Positions 8,506 through 19,399 of a stretch of DNA of 64,000 nucleotides are shown in pieces. The notes under the pieces were generated by a model that saw nothing but the letters and a program-made list of their open reading frames with translations, had not been told where the DNA came from and made no database searches. How positions within the stretch are numbered: the stretch's first letter is position 1; each line of letters opens with the position of its first letter. The stretch lies in NCBI RefSeq assembly GCF_008367235.1, contig NZ_VTZS01000003.1, positions 186,001 to 250,000 of the forward strand, given 5' to 3'. This DNA comes from Pareuzebyella sediminis. GTDB taxonomy: Bacteria > Bacteroidota > Bacteroidia > Flavobacteriales > Flavobacteriaceae. The translations under genes were made by a program, and so were the position numbers.

Positions 8506-9992
8506 TTCCCTACAAGACCAGTATTGTACTAGACAGAAATAGCCAGTCTCCTCTATATCTGCAAATTTCGAATCAACTGGTACAATTAATAAAAAGGCGG
8601 GTACTGCTTCCCGGCGCCAAATTACCCGGTAGTCGTACCATGGCCGAATTATTAGGAGTGCATCGAAAGACCGTAATCGGGGCTTATGAAGAACTTTTGC
8701 TTCAAGGTTGGATAATTGGAATTCCCAAAAAAGGGATGTTCGTTCATAAAAACCTCCCACTACTACAGCAGCGTCCTATATCTGGAAGCACGTCAAAACC
8801 TCGTTTGCAAGCATCTGGATTTTCATTTCAAAAAGATATCAGGTTAGAACGCCCTCCCCCTGAGAAAAAGTCCGGCCACCTCTATTTAAACGATGGGGTC
8901 TCCGATGTGCGACTCACCCCAATGCCCCAAATTGCCAAAGAATATCGAAGTCTTGCCTATGAAAGAAAAAGTGTGTTCGATTTAGGATATGGAAGCACCT
9001 ATGGTAATTATCAACTTCGGGAAATGTTAGCGCAGTATTTGAATCAAACTAGAGGGCTTCATATCGGTACCGACCAAATACTCATCAACCGAGGAAGCCA
9101 AATGGCCTTATACTTGGCTTCAAGGGTTCTCTTTACGCCAAAAGAATATGTGCTTGTCGGTGAAACCAATTATATTGCCGCTGATCTTACTTTTCAGTAC
9201 GTCGGTGCCAAACTTTTGAGAGTTCCGGTAGATAACGATGGCCTGTCTACCGCAGTAGTAGAAAAGCTATGTAGAGAATATGCCATTAAGGCGGTATATA
9301 TCACTTCGCACCATCATCACCCTACCACGGTGACACTCAGCGCCCAACGAAGATTACACCTTTTGAATTTGGCCCAGACCTACGGTTTTGCCATTATAGA
9401 AGATGACTACGACTATGATTTCCATTATGACCATGCTCCCATCCTTCCACTGGCCAGCCACGACGGAAACGGAAATGTCATCTATATCGGTTCTGTCTGT
9501 AAAACGGTAGCACCCGTTTACCGCATCGGATATTTAATAGCACCCAAAGACTTCGTAAACCAATGTGCCAAACTTCGTAGGTTTATCGATAGACAAGGCG
9601 ATGCGCTGTTGGAAAAGGCCTTTGCCCGTTTTATTCAAAACGGAGACCTCGACCGTCATATAAAAAAAGTACTTAAAGTCTACCACCATAGGCGAAATAT
9701 GTTCTGCAGTTTATTGGAGCAAAATATGGGAGATATCATAACCTTCGAAATCCCAAAAGGCGGCATGGCGGTATGGGCTCTTTTAGATAAGGCCTACAGT
9801 TGGGACACGCTATCCCGTGCCTGTGCGAATAAAGGCTTGATTATTGGAGACTGGCAGCGCTACGATATGGCACATACGGGACATAACGGAATAAGGTTTG
9901 GGTTCGCCGCTTACACCGAAAGTGAAATGGCTTTGCTATTCCAAAAATTAAGAGCGGCCTTTGAAGAATGCTATCCGAAGACCTTTAACTAA
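8502..9992 (+). CDS. MocR/PdxR-family PLP-dependent transcriptional regulator
   Basis: A GntR-type winged helix-turn-helix (about residues 1-80, 'QLIKRRVLLPGAKLPGSRTMAELLG') is fused to a fold-type I aminotransferase domain (about 110-496). The PLP-binding lysine is Lys334 in 'GSVCKTVAPVYRIGYLIAP', and an IIEDDYDYDFHYD stretch carries the cofactor-contacting Asp. MocR proteins use PLP as effector and commonly control vitamin B6 synthesis (PdxR) or GABA/taurine use. The divergent neighbour is a PPOX-fold flavoprotein. The closest named function would be PdxR-like, but the regulon is not proven. Its last 4 nt overlap the end of the convergent glyS. Confidence 0.92.
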   Translation: MIPYKTSIVLDRNSQSPLYLQISNQLVQLIKRRVLLPGAKLPGSRTMAELLGVHRKTVIGAYEELLLQGWIIGIPKKGMFVHKNLPLLQQRPISGSTSKPRLQASGFSFQKDIRLERPPPEKKSGHLYLNDGVSDVRLTPMPQIAKEYRSLAYERKSVFDLGYGSTYGNYQLREMLAQYLNQTRGLHIGTDQILINRGSQMALYLASRVLFTPKEYVLVGETNYIAADLTFQYVGAKLLRVPVDNDGLSTAVVEKLCREYAIKAVYITSHHHHPTTVTLSAQRRLHLLNLAQTYGFAIIEDDYDYDFHYDHAPILPLASHDGNGNVIYIGSVCKTVAPVYRIGYLIAPKDFVNQCAKLRRFIDRQGDALLEKAFARFIQNGDLDRHIKKVLKVYHHRRNMFCSLLEQNMGDIITFEIPKGGMAVWALLDKAYSWDTLSRACANKGLIIGDWQRYDMAHTGHNGIRFGFAAYTESEMALLFQKLRAAFEECYPKTFN

Positions 9993-11548
9993 TTTTCCGA
10001 TACATAATACATTCTCTGCAACCAAGTCTTCATGTCGACCTCAGCGTGAATAATACCTCGAAGTTCGGAAATGTCAACCCTTTTCTGTTCCATGGAATCC
10101 CTATGGCGTATGGTCACGGTGTGATCTTCCACGGTTTGGTGGTCTACCGTGATACAGAATGGTGTTCCGTTGGCATCCTGTCTCCGATAGCGACGACCCA
10201 CCGCATCCTTCTCATCATAGAGCACATTGAAATCCCATTTTAAGTCATCAATAATATTCCGGGCAATTTCAGGAAGACCGTCCTTTTTCACCAAAGGAAA
10301 AACAGCCGCCTTAGTTGGAGCCAAGACCGCAGGAAGTCTTAACACCGTTCTAAATGTTCCATTTTCGAGTTCTTCTTCCTGAAGGGCATTCGAGAATACG
10401 GACAAGAACATTCTATCGAGTCCGATGGAGGTTTCTATAACGTAAGGCACATAGCTCTCACGAGTTTCAGGGTCAAAATACTGCAACTTTTTGCCCGAAT
10501 ATTTTTCATGGCTGCCAAGGTCAAAGTCCGTACGTGAATGTATACCTTCAAGTTCTTTAAAACCAAATGGAAAGCGAAACTCTATGTCGGCAGCGGCATC
10601 GGCATAGTGCGCCAATTTCTGGTGGTCGTGAAAACGATAGTTTTCCGATCCCATTCCTAATGATAGGTGCCATTTCATGCGGGTTTCCTTCCATTTTTCA
10701 TACCATTCTTGTTGCGTACCCGGTTTGATAAAAAACTGCATTTCCATCTGTTCGAATTCCCGCATTCTAAAGATGAACTGACGTGCGACGATTTCATTTC
10801 TGAATGCTTTGCCCGTTTGGGCAATTCCGAAAGGTATTTTCATTCGCCCGGTCTTTTGTACATTTAAAAAATTGACAAAAATACCTTGGGCGGTTTCAGG
10901 TCTTAAATAGAGGTCCATTGCACTATCGGCCGAGGCCCCTAATTTGGTGCCGAACATAAGATTGAATTGCTTGACCTCGGTCCAATTTTTTGAGCCCGAC
11001 ATGGGGCACGCTATATCGAGTTCTTCAATTAATTTTTTGACATCGGCTAAATCTTCCTTTTCAAGCGACTTTCCCAATCGCTCAAGTATCGTTTTTGCCT
11101 GCTCTTGATATTCGACGACCCGCTGATTGGTAGATAAAAACTGTTCTTTATCGAATGCATCACCGAAGCGCTTCGCCGCCTTAGCGACTTCCTTCTCGAT
11201 TTTAGCCTCTATTTTGGCGACGTAATCTTCCACCAGAACGTCCGCTCGATATCTTTTTTTTGAGTCTTTATTGTCTATGAGGGGGTCGTTGAAGGCATCA
11301 ACGTGCCCGGAAGCTTTCCAAGTGGTCGGATGCATAAAGATAGCTGCATCGATACCTACTATATTCTCATTGAGCTGCACCATAGCACTCCACCAGTAAT
11401 CTCGAATATTCTTCTTGAGTTCGGCCCCGTTTTGGGCGTAGTCGTATACAGCGCTCAATCCATCGTATATCTCGCTAGACTGAAACACATACCCGTATTC
11501 CTTTGCATGGGAAATTACTTTCCTAAAATCGTCATCTTGTTTTGCCAT
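9989..11548 (-). CDS. glyS: Glycyl-tRNA synthetase (alpha2 type)
   Basis: This class II synthetase charges tRNA-Gly. At 519 aa with a single chain it is the eukaryote/archaea-like homodimeric form, not the bacterial alpha2-beta2 form. Visible class II motif 2 is 'AFRNEIVARQFIFRMREFEQMEMQFF'-like, and motif 3 lies around 'IGLDRMFLSVF'. The C-terminal anticodon-binding domain starts near residue 420 ('PFCITVDHQTVEDHTVTIRHRD'). The ATG at 11548 fits the family start 'DDDFRKVISHAKEYGYVFQSSEIY'. A -7-like CAAAAATA (TATTTTTG on the coding strand) lies only 5 nt upstream of the ATG, so a very short leader is possible. Confidence 0.96.
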   Translation of the reverse strand: MAKQDDDFRKVISHAKEYGYVFQSSEIYDGLSAVYDYAQNGAELKKNIRDYWWSAMVQLNENIVGIDAAIFMHPTTWKASGHVDAFNDPLIDNKDSKKRYRADVLVEDYVAKIEAKIEKEVAKAAKRFGDAFDKEQFLSTNQRVVEYQEQAKTILERLGKSLEKEDLADVKKLIEELDIACPMSGSKNWTEVKQFNLMFGTKLGASADSAMDLYLRPETAQGIFVNFLNVQKTGRMKIPFGIAQTGKAFRNEIVARQFIFRMREFEQMEMQFFIKPGTQQEWYEKWKETRMKWHLSLGMGSENYRFHDHQKLAHYADAAADIEFRFPFGFKELEGIHSRTDFDLGSHEKYSGKKLQYFDPETRESYVPYVIETSIGLDRMFLSVFSNALQEEELENGTFRTVLRLPAVLAPTKAAVFPLVKKDGLPEIARNIIDDLKWDFNVLYDEKDAVGRRYRRQDANGTPFCITVDHQTVEDHTVTIRHRDSMEQKRVDISELRGIIHAEVDMKTWLQRMYYVSEN

Positions 11549-11586
11549 TCGGCAAAAATAGAATTTTTAATAGACTGACAGAAAAT

Positions 11587-12483
11587 TTATTTTAGAAGAA
11601 ATTCTGCCGAAGAGATTAATTTTTGATTTTCAAAAACATTAAGCCTGTACGTGCCTTCTGGCAGCGAACCTTGGGGAATGGTAATGAAATCACAAACATT
11701 GGTCTCTTCCCCTGAAAATAAAAACTCTACACGCTTGCTGTAAACGTTGCCATTGACGCTTATCGTATTGGCATTATCTTCAATAACGTGCATGTCCGGT
11801 CCTAAAAACTGAAAATAAATAACCTTCTCCGTGTTCATTTCGGCAAGGTCTTCATTAATTGTAACGCAGCCTCTTAATTTTTCGATAATCGAAGCTTTAT
11901 TCGTTTTAATAGGTTTACTGCTGCGCAGTCGAAAACCACTACCCTCAATATTTTTCATTGTGAGGTAGCTTTTGGATTTTAGTTCTTTATTAAGCTCTCT
12001 GATTTTTTCACGCTGTAACGCTTCGGCCTCCGCCAAAGAACTACTCTTACCCCTTAATTCTTCAATTTTCTTACGTGTCTCCTCATACTTATCATTAAGA
12101 AGCATATTGTTATACCTCAAGAAATTGTTCTTCAGTTTTAAACTATCGTTCTTGGCTTCAAGTCTTCGTAACTCCGACTTGAATTCCCGTAATTTCTCGA
12201 CGGTGAAATTCAAACGCCCTATGGAATCGAGTAATTCTTGTACCCGATATTTAGAGCTTTCTAATTCGATTTCATAAACTTCATTGAGCGCAGAAAGACG
12301 ATCGACGTCGGCCTTCATTACCGTAAGGTCTTCGACAAGTACTTGCTTTTCCATTTCTAAAAAAGCAATTTGGCTTCTCGATTGTGCGTAACTGTAATAA
12401 AAAGCAATGAGAATACCAATAATCACAGCAACAAGGGCGGCAAAAATTATCTTGTAGTTGAATTTAGTATCTTGACCGTCCAT
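11587..12483 (-). CDS. Membrane-anchored coiled-coil protein, unknown function
   Basis: The 298-aa protein has one N-terminal membrane helix (about residues 11-31) after a short cytoplasmic stretch. A long charged heptad region (about 35-170) is clearly coiled coil, and a compact beta-rich C-terminal domain (about 185-298) follows. The C-terminal part 'YFQFLGPDMHVIEDN' and 'LPEGTYRLNVFENQKLI' looks like an immunoglobulin-like or sandwich module in the periplasm. Homologues in Flavobacteriia are sometimes labelled chromosome-partitioning proteins, but nothing here supports that. It lies downstream of nothing obvious and is divergent from comF (42-nt gap). Confidence 0.75.
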   Translation of the reverse strand: MDGQDTKFNYKIIFAALVAVIIGILIAFYYSYAQSRSQIAFLEMEKQVLVEDLTVMKADVDRLSALNEVYEIELESSKYRVQELLDSIGRLNFTVEKLREFKSELRRLEAKNDSLKLKNNFLRYNNMLLNDKYEETRKKIEELRGKSSSLAEAEALQREKIRELNKELKSKSYLTMKNIEGSGFRLRSSKPIKTNKASIIEKLRGCVTINEDLAEMNTEKVIYFQFLGPDMHVIEDNANTISVNGNVYSKRVEFLFSGEETNVCDFITIPQGSLPEGTYRLNVFENQKLISSAEFLLK

Positions 12484-12525
12484 TGGAACGTGTGGGGTTT
12501 AAGTAGGCTGACTGAGACTTGAATT

Positions 12526-13245
12526 ATGTTAAATCAAAAGTTAACAAATATACTAAATGATATCAATAGGGTCTTAGTGCCAAAGGTCTGTTTTGGATGT
12601 AATGCCCATTTAATTAGAGGAGAGGACCACCTTTGTACCACTTGCCGAAATGATTTGCCCCTCACCGATTATTCTTTTAACGAAGAAAACCCAGTTGACC
12701 GTATATTTTATGGCAGAATTAACATAAAAAAAGCCAGTTCTTTCCTGTTTTTTAGTGAAAATAGTTCTGTACAACGTTTAATTCACCAACTTAAGTATAA
12801 AAATCAAGAAGGTATTTCGAACTTTTTAGGCGATTGGTACGGTCAACTCCTTAAAGAATCAGGAGAGCTTTATGGGGCCGTTGACATAGTCGTTCCTGTA
12901 CCATTGCACCGAAAAAAACTACGACAAAGAGGATATAACCAAGTTGCCGGTTTTGCTGAAAGACTGGCTTACCATTTGAATGCCGAATATGTAGATGACA
13001 TTTTGGTCAAAACGGCAAATACCAAGACCCAAACAAAAAAAGGACGCTTGGGCAGATGGCAGGGAAATACAGTTCTTTACACCTTGATGGATAGCGATAG
13101 AATCAAAAACAAAAAAATTCTTCTGGTAGATGATATAATTACTACCGGGGCGACCATGGAAATATGCGCGAAAGCAATCTCTAAAGCTAAGGGAACCACC
13201 CTCTATTTGGCAAGTATGGCCGTAGTACCCCAATTATGGAATTGA
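12526..13245 (+). CDS. comF: ComF-family phosphoribosyltransferase-like protein
   Basis: ComF proteins are needed for DNA uptake in naturally competent bacteria and are widespread as putative amidophosphoribosyltransferases. The 239-aa product has an N-terminal Cys4 cluster (Cys22, Cys25, Cys37, Cys40) that probably binds zinc. The PRTase domain contains 'VPVPLHRKKLRQRGYNQ' and the PRPP-binding loop VDDIITTGAT (201-210). It is followed after 39 nt by the Ig-like lipoprotein gene on the same strand. The role in this organism (competence or salvage) is not shown by the sequence. Confidence 0.9.
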   Translation: MLNQKLTNILNDINRVLVPKVCFGCNAHLIRGEDHLCTTCRNDLPLTDYSFNEENPVDRIFYGRINIKKASSFLFFSENSSVQRLIHQLKYKNQEGISNFLGDWYGQLLKESGELYGAVDIVVPVPLHRKKLRQRGYNQVAGFAERLAYHLNAEYVDDILVKTANTKTQTKKGRLGRWQGNTVLYTLMDSDRIKNKKILLVDDIITTGATMEICAKAISKAKGTTLYLASMAVVPQLWN

Positions 13246-13284
13246 ATAAATTAGTTGTTTCTTTGTGCCTTATATTTTTCGGGT

Positions 13285-14895
13285 ATGTTTCGTCGATTTA
13301 TGGCATTTTTGTTTTTGTTCGTTGCGGTCAATGCACTTTGGCATTGTGCACGAAGGGGAAGCCCTTCCGGAGGCCCTAAAGATATATCACCTCCGACGCT
13401 ATTAAGAACCGAACCGGATAGTATGACCACCAATTTTAAGGCCAGTCGAATCCGGCTTTATTTCGATGAATTCATTAAACTTCAAGACATTCAAGATCAG
13501 CTTATAGTTTCTCCCCCGTTAAAATACCAACCGGAGATCAAACCCCAGGGTGGAGCAAGTAAATATGTAGAGTTCAAATTCAAGGACACCCTTAAGGAAA
13601 ATACGACATATACCTTGAATTTTGGCCAAAGCGTTCAAGACAACAATGAAGGAAACCCTAGTAGTTTTTTAACCTATGTTTTTTCCACAGGCGATTATAT
13701 TGATTCCTTAGAATTATCTGGGGCGGTCAGAGATGCATATAAAAAGAAAGCGGACGAATTTATTAGTGTTATGCTTTACGAAATCGATACGGCTTACACC
13801 GACTCGACCATCTTTAAAAAACCTCCGAATTATATTACAAACACACTAGACAGTACGGTTATTTTTAATTTAAGGAATCTAAAGGAAGGAAATTATACCC
13901 TCTTTGCCCTTAAGGATGAAGCCAAAAACAATGTATTTGACCAAAACGTAGATAAAATTGCGTTTCTTCAAGATACAATCAGCTTGCCCACTGATTCGAC
14001 CTATGTGCTGACACTTTTTAAGGAAGTGCCCAACTATAGTGCCGTAGTGCCCAGTTTTGCTGCAAAAAACAAAATTATATTTGGGTTTTATGGGTCATTG
14101 AAAGATGTATCGATAGCCCCGATTACCAATTTGCCGGATACAGTACGAACCAAAATATTAAGGGACGGAGATAAAGATTCATTGAATTATTGGCTAACAC
14201 CGTTCGAAATGGACTCCATTGTTTTTAAAGTAACGAACGAAACCCTAAAAGTAGTAGATACGTTTACTGTGAAAAGTCGTAAGGTGGGAATAGACTCATT
14301 ACGCCTCAACCCCAATCAAAGGGGTTCTCTCAGTTTTAATGAGCCCTTTTATATTGAGGCAAATACCCCACTAACCGAAATTGACACTACTAAAATAACC
14401 ATGGTCGACCAAGATTCGCTAGCCATACCTTATACGGCAAAGCTAGACACTTTAGAGAACAGGGTGGATCTTGATTTCAGTATTGAGCCCAATCAAAACT
14501 ATCGAATGAATTTTTTACCAGGAGCTATTACCGATTTTTTCGGTGAAACCAATGACACCTTAGATTATGGACTTTCGACCCAAAGCTATGCAGACTTTGG
14601 CAATTTGACCTTTAACCTAGAAGAAGCCACCTACCCTGTCATCGTTCAACTAACCGATGAACAAGGAAAAGTGTTTCAAGAAATCATAGCGACAGAACCC
14701 CAAGCTTTCGAATTTAACAACATCGAACCTTCCACTTATCTCGTGCGAGTCATATTTGACAGCAACGGTAATGGAAAATGGGACACTGGGGACTACTTGG
14801 AGAAGAGACAGCCCGAACGAATTAGCTATTATCCAGACCGCATAGAAATTAGGGCAAATTGGGAGAAAATAGAAACTTTCACAATAGCAGATTAA
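13285..14895 (+). CDS. Ig-like (Big_5) domain lipoprotein
   Basis: The start is set at the ATG at 13285, giving a hydrophobic signal MFRRFMAFLFLFVAVNALWHC with Cys21 as the likely lipidation site. The frame upstream needs a TTG start and adds no signal. After the Cys comes the Bacteroidota hallmark 'SGGPKDISPPTLL', then an SbsA-type Ig-like domain (about 40-130: 'IRLYFDEFIKLQD...TYTLNFGQSVQDNNEGN'). Further beta domains continue to the end with a final 'IFDSNGNGKWDTGDYL' calcium-loop-like motif. It is probably a periplasm- or surface-facing structural lipoprotein; function unknown. Its 3' end overlaps the convergent amidase gene by 17 nt. Confidence 0.85.
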   Translation: MFRRFMAFLFLFVAVNALWHCARRGSPSGGPKDISPPTLLRTEPDSMTTNFKASRIRLYFDEFIKLQDIQDQLIVSPPLKYQPEIKPQGGASKYVEFKFKDTLKENTTYTLNFGQSVQDNNEGNPSSFLTYVFSTGDYIDSLELSGAVRDAYKKKADEFISVMLYEIDTAYTDSTIFKKPPNYITNTLDSTVIFNLRNLKEGNYTLFALKDEAKNNVFDQNVDKIAFLQDTISLPTDSTYVLTLFKEVPNYSAVVPSFAAKNKIIFGFYGSLKDVSIAPITNLPDTVRTKILRDGDKDSLNYWLTPFEMDSIVFKVTNETLKVVDTFTVKSRKVGIDSLRLNPNQRGSLSFNEPFYIEANTPLTEIDTTKITMVDQDSLAIPYTAKLDTLENRVDLDFSIEPNQNYRMNFLPGAITDFFGETNDTLDYGLSTQSYADFGNLTFNLEEATYPVIVQLTDEQGKVFQEIIATEPQAFEFNNIEPSTYLVRVIFDSNGNGKWDTGDYLEKRQPERISYYPDRIEIRANWEKIETFTIAD

Positions 14896-15655
14896 AAGTA
14901 TCACGGTCGTCCAAAAACCTTAATTTTTTTCGGGTCTCCATTATATGTTGCTTGGACAATGTGGCATAAACGATTTCCTCTTTATCGGAAAATGCAACTT
15001 CTGCCCCCAAAGTATCGTAGATTCCCGAATGCCCACAATAACGATGTCCGGACTCATCCTCTCCGATTCGGTTAACCCCGACACAATAGGCCATATTTTC
15101 GATTGCACGTGCCCTAAGCAATGTATCCCAAGCCAGGATTCTAGGCTCGGGCCAATTGGCTACATAAACAATCACGTCATAATTGATCGTATTTCTAGCC
15201 CAAACTGGAAATCGAAGGTCATAACAAATCATAGGACAAATATTGAACCCTTTGTATTCGATCAAAACCTTTTTCTTTCCTGACACATATACCTGGTCCT
15301 CTCCTGCCAAGGTAAATGTATGGCGCTTATCATACCACGAGACTTTACCATTCGGCTGCACAAAAAAGAGTCGGTTGGCATAGCTTCCATGCTCATGAAA
15401 AGAGATACTGCCCATCATTGCCACATTCTTTTCTCGAGACTTACTGCGCATCCACTCCAAAGTTTTTTCGCCCTCGGAAGAATCCATATTATAAGGAGCC
15501 ATTGTAAACCCTGTCGTAAACATTTCCGGAAACACAATCAAATCGACATCCATAGAAATTTGATCGATTTTTTTTGCGAAATGTGCTCTATTTCTTGCTG
15601 GATCTTCCCAGTACAGTGTCGTTTGTACCAGTGCCGTATGTAACTTTTTGTCCAT
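14879..15655 (-). CDS. Nitrilase-superfamily amidase (YafV/omega-amidase type)
   Basis: This is a carbon-nitrogen hydrolase with the complete Glu-Lys-Cys triad: Glu44 in VFPEMF, Lys110 in WYDKRHTF and Cys144 in MICYDLRFP. The 258-aa length and 'CYDLRFPVWARN' followed by 'WDTLLRARAIENM' match the YafV/Nit2 group. These omega-amidases hydrolyse alpha-ketoglutaramate or alpha-ketosuccinamate and so repair or salvage keto acids from glutamine transamination. It lies 8 nt after the Nudix gene and is likely co-transcribed with it. It overlaps the end of the convergent Ig-like lipoprotein gene by 17 nt. Confidence 0.9.
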   Translation of the reverse strand: MDKKLHTALVQTTLYWEDPARNRAHFAKKIDQISMDVDLIVFPEMFTTGFTMAPYNMDSSEGEKTLEWMRSKSREKNVAMMGSISFHEHGSYANRLFFVQPNGKVSWYDKRHTFTLAGEDQVYVSGKKKVLIEYKGFNICPMICYDLRFPVWARNTINYDVIVYVANWPEPRILAWDTLLRARAIENMAYCVGVNRIGEDESGHRYCGHSGIYDTLGAEVAFSDKEEIVYATLSKQHIMETRKKLRFLDDRDTFNLLL

Positions 15656-15663
15656 AGTACAAA

Positions 15664-16287
15664 TTAGTCAAAATATACTTTATAATCATTTTCTATGGTC
15701 ATACGATAAAGCTGCTTTATCTGACCCGCCAAAATTCTATCTTCAGATAGTTCGGGCAATTGATCGATATTGAAAAAGCCTGCGCCTTTCATATCGAATC
15801 CCTTCTGTAGTTGTCCCCCAATAATCTCACAAAGAAAATTCAATTTATAGATGTACAATGGCTGAGGGGGATGAGGATGACGTTGTTTGTCGTACAAAGT
15901 GAGAAGTCTAATCACCTTACATTGTAGACCTGTTTCCTCTCTAACCTCCTTGAGAACAGACTCCGCAGGTGAGTATCCGATGTCTGCCCAACCTCCTGGA
16001 AGGGTCCACTTGCCATCCGCACTTTCCCTTACCATTAAGATTTCTTGTGATTCGTTCAAAACCAAGGCACGTACATCTACTTTCGGGGTGGGGTATTCAG
16101 TTACTGGGAGAAATGAATTTCTAATATCTTTCAAGGGCCTATCTGCCATCGAGGCCAGCAAATTCAGACTGATTTCCTTAAGTTCTTCATAGCGTTCAAG
16201 ATCGTAACCACTCTCGGCGAAAACCAATCCCGTATCCGCAATAGCCTTAATGCGCTTAATAAGTTCTAAATCTGGACTGATAGCCAT
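15664..16287 (-). CDS. Nudix hydrolase with N-terminal helical domain
   Basis: The 207-aa protein has an N-terminal helical domain of the Nudix_N_2 kind (about 1-60) and a Nudix domain containing the box G99-x5-Y105...K113E114VREETG. The first Glu of the Gx5Ex7REUxEExGU signature is Tyr105 here and the Arg is Lys113, but the metal-binding 'EVREE' part is intact. Relatives act on ADP-ribose or other nucleoside diphosphate derivatives; the substrate is not determined. It sits 7 nt downstream of the ankyrin-repeat gene and 8 nt upstream of the amidase, so a three-gene transcript is likely. Confidence 0.88.
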   Translation of the reverse strand: MAISPDLELIKRIKAIADTGLVFAESGYDLERYEELKEISLNLLASMADRPLKDIRNSFLPVTEYPTPKVDVRALVLNESQEILMVRESADGKWTLPGGWADIGYSPAESVLKEVREETGLQCKVIRLLTLYDKQRHPHPPQPLYIYKLNFLCEIIGGQLQKGFDMKGAGFFNIDQLPELSEDRILAGQIKQLYRMTIENDYKVYFD

Positions 16288-16294
16288 TTCAGTA

Positions 16295-16768
16295 TCAACT
16301 TTTCAACAAATTTATCAGTTCTTCGACCCCCTTCATCTTCGCATGGTCTAAGGCGGTGTTGCCCCTATTATCTTTTATAGAAATATCGGCACCGTTTTCA
16401 AGGAGTACCTTTACAATTTGCGGATGGTTAAAGGTAACCGCATAAATCAGGCAGGTACCCCCCATAGTATTTCGTCGGTTTACGTTAGCTCCTTCCTTGA
16501 TCAGTCTTTCCACTAGATTCGTAAAACCTTTAAAACACACGCCCATCAAGGCAGTATTTCCCGAAGCATCCTTTTCATCGACGGATGCGCCACTATTCAA
16601 TAACAAGTCGACAATGGCTTCCTGGCCATAATAAGTAGCCAAAATCAAAGGTGTTGAACCTCTTTGATCTCTAGAACCAAGTAAGGTCGGATCTTCGGAA
16701 ATCATTTTTGAAACCCTAATACTATCCCCATTTCGTATGGCATCGAAAAAAGTAGTTGTCTCTTTCAT
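16295..16768 (-). CDS. Ankyrin-repeat protein next to katG
   Basis: The 157-aa protein consists of about four ankyrin repeats. These begin near residues 37 ('GSTPLILATYYGQ'), 70 ('GNTALMGVCFKGF'), 103 ('GGTCLIYAVTFNH') and 136 ('GNTALDHAKMKG'), capped by short helices. It has no signal peptide, so it should be cytoplasmic as written. It lies 75 nt behind katG with a strong hairpin between. In Pseudomonas aeruginosa an ankyrin protein (AnkB) encoded beside katB is needed for full catalase activity. By analogy this one may support KatG, which is inference from position and fold. Confidence 0.88.
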   Translation of the reverse strand: MKETTTFFDAIRNGDSIRVSKMISEDPTLLGSRDQRGSTPLILATYYGQEAIVDLLLNSGASVDEKDASGNTALMGVCFKGFTNLVERLIKEGANVNRRNTMGGTCLIYAVTFNHPQIVKVLLENGADISIKDNRGNTALDHAKMKGVEELINLLKS

Positions 16769-16783
16769 TTCACAAAAATATAA

Positions 16784-16819
16784 AAGGCCACAACAACCAA
16801 GGTATGATGTTGTGGCCTT
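16784..16819 (-). terminator. katG terminator or attenuator
   Basis: Perfect 12-bp arms (AAGGCCACAACA and its complement) enclose a 12-nt loop; on the minus strand the hairpin is followed by TTTATATTTTT. It lies 25 nt after the katG stop and 16 nt before the ankyrin start, so it could set the KatG-to-ankyrin expression ratio. Confidence 0.8.
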
Positions 16820-16843
16820 GTTTTATCAATTAAGATTATAAGA

Positions 16844-19102
<2,259 letters not shown>

Positions 19103-19155
19103 TTAGAGTGTTCCCATAAAATTACCAAAAATGTGAGGTTAACCGAACCGAAATC

Positions 19156-19174
19156 CCATAGATATTACCTATGG
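19156..19174. promoter_or_regulatory. OxyR-type binding site upstream of katG
   Basis: CCATAG-N7-CTATGG is a perfect palindrome. Its core ATAGATATTACCTAT fits every fixed position of the OxyR element ATAGnTnnnAnCTAT. A second, weaker element (ATAG at 19191-19194, with T and A at the expected offsets) begins 33 bp further out. OxyR activation of katG is well established in other bacteria; no oxyR gene is in this window. Confidence 0.6.
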
Positions 19175-19399
19175 TTAATTTTTAAGTCTTATAGCTTGTA
19201 ATTCATAGAGAAATAAGCACCGAACAGTGAACCTTAAAAACTATCGTTTTTTAAAAAATCAAGGATTAAAAAATCACGGTATTTAGAAACACAAACTTAT
19301 GCAGAAAGGTTTTTAGTAAACTTAACTCCACAATTTTAGCCTCACTCTTACGTTGTTAAAACAATTGTAATCTATGACACTAACCAAAACTACTTACAA
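19175..19399. other. Intergenic region between katG and the PAS kinase
   Basis: Apart from the OxyR-type element, the 312-nt gap between the two divergent start codons is A/T-rich. It shows no complete plus-strand promoter consensus for the kinase. Confidence 0.4.
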
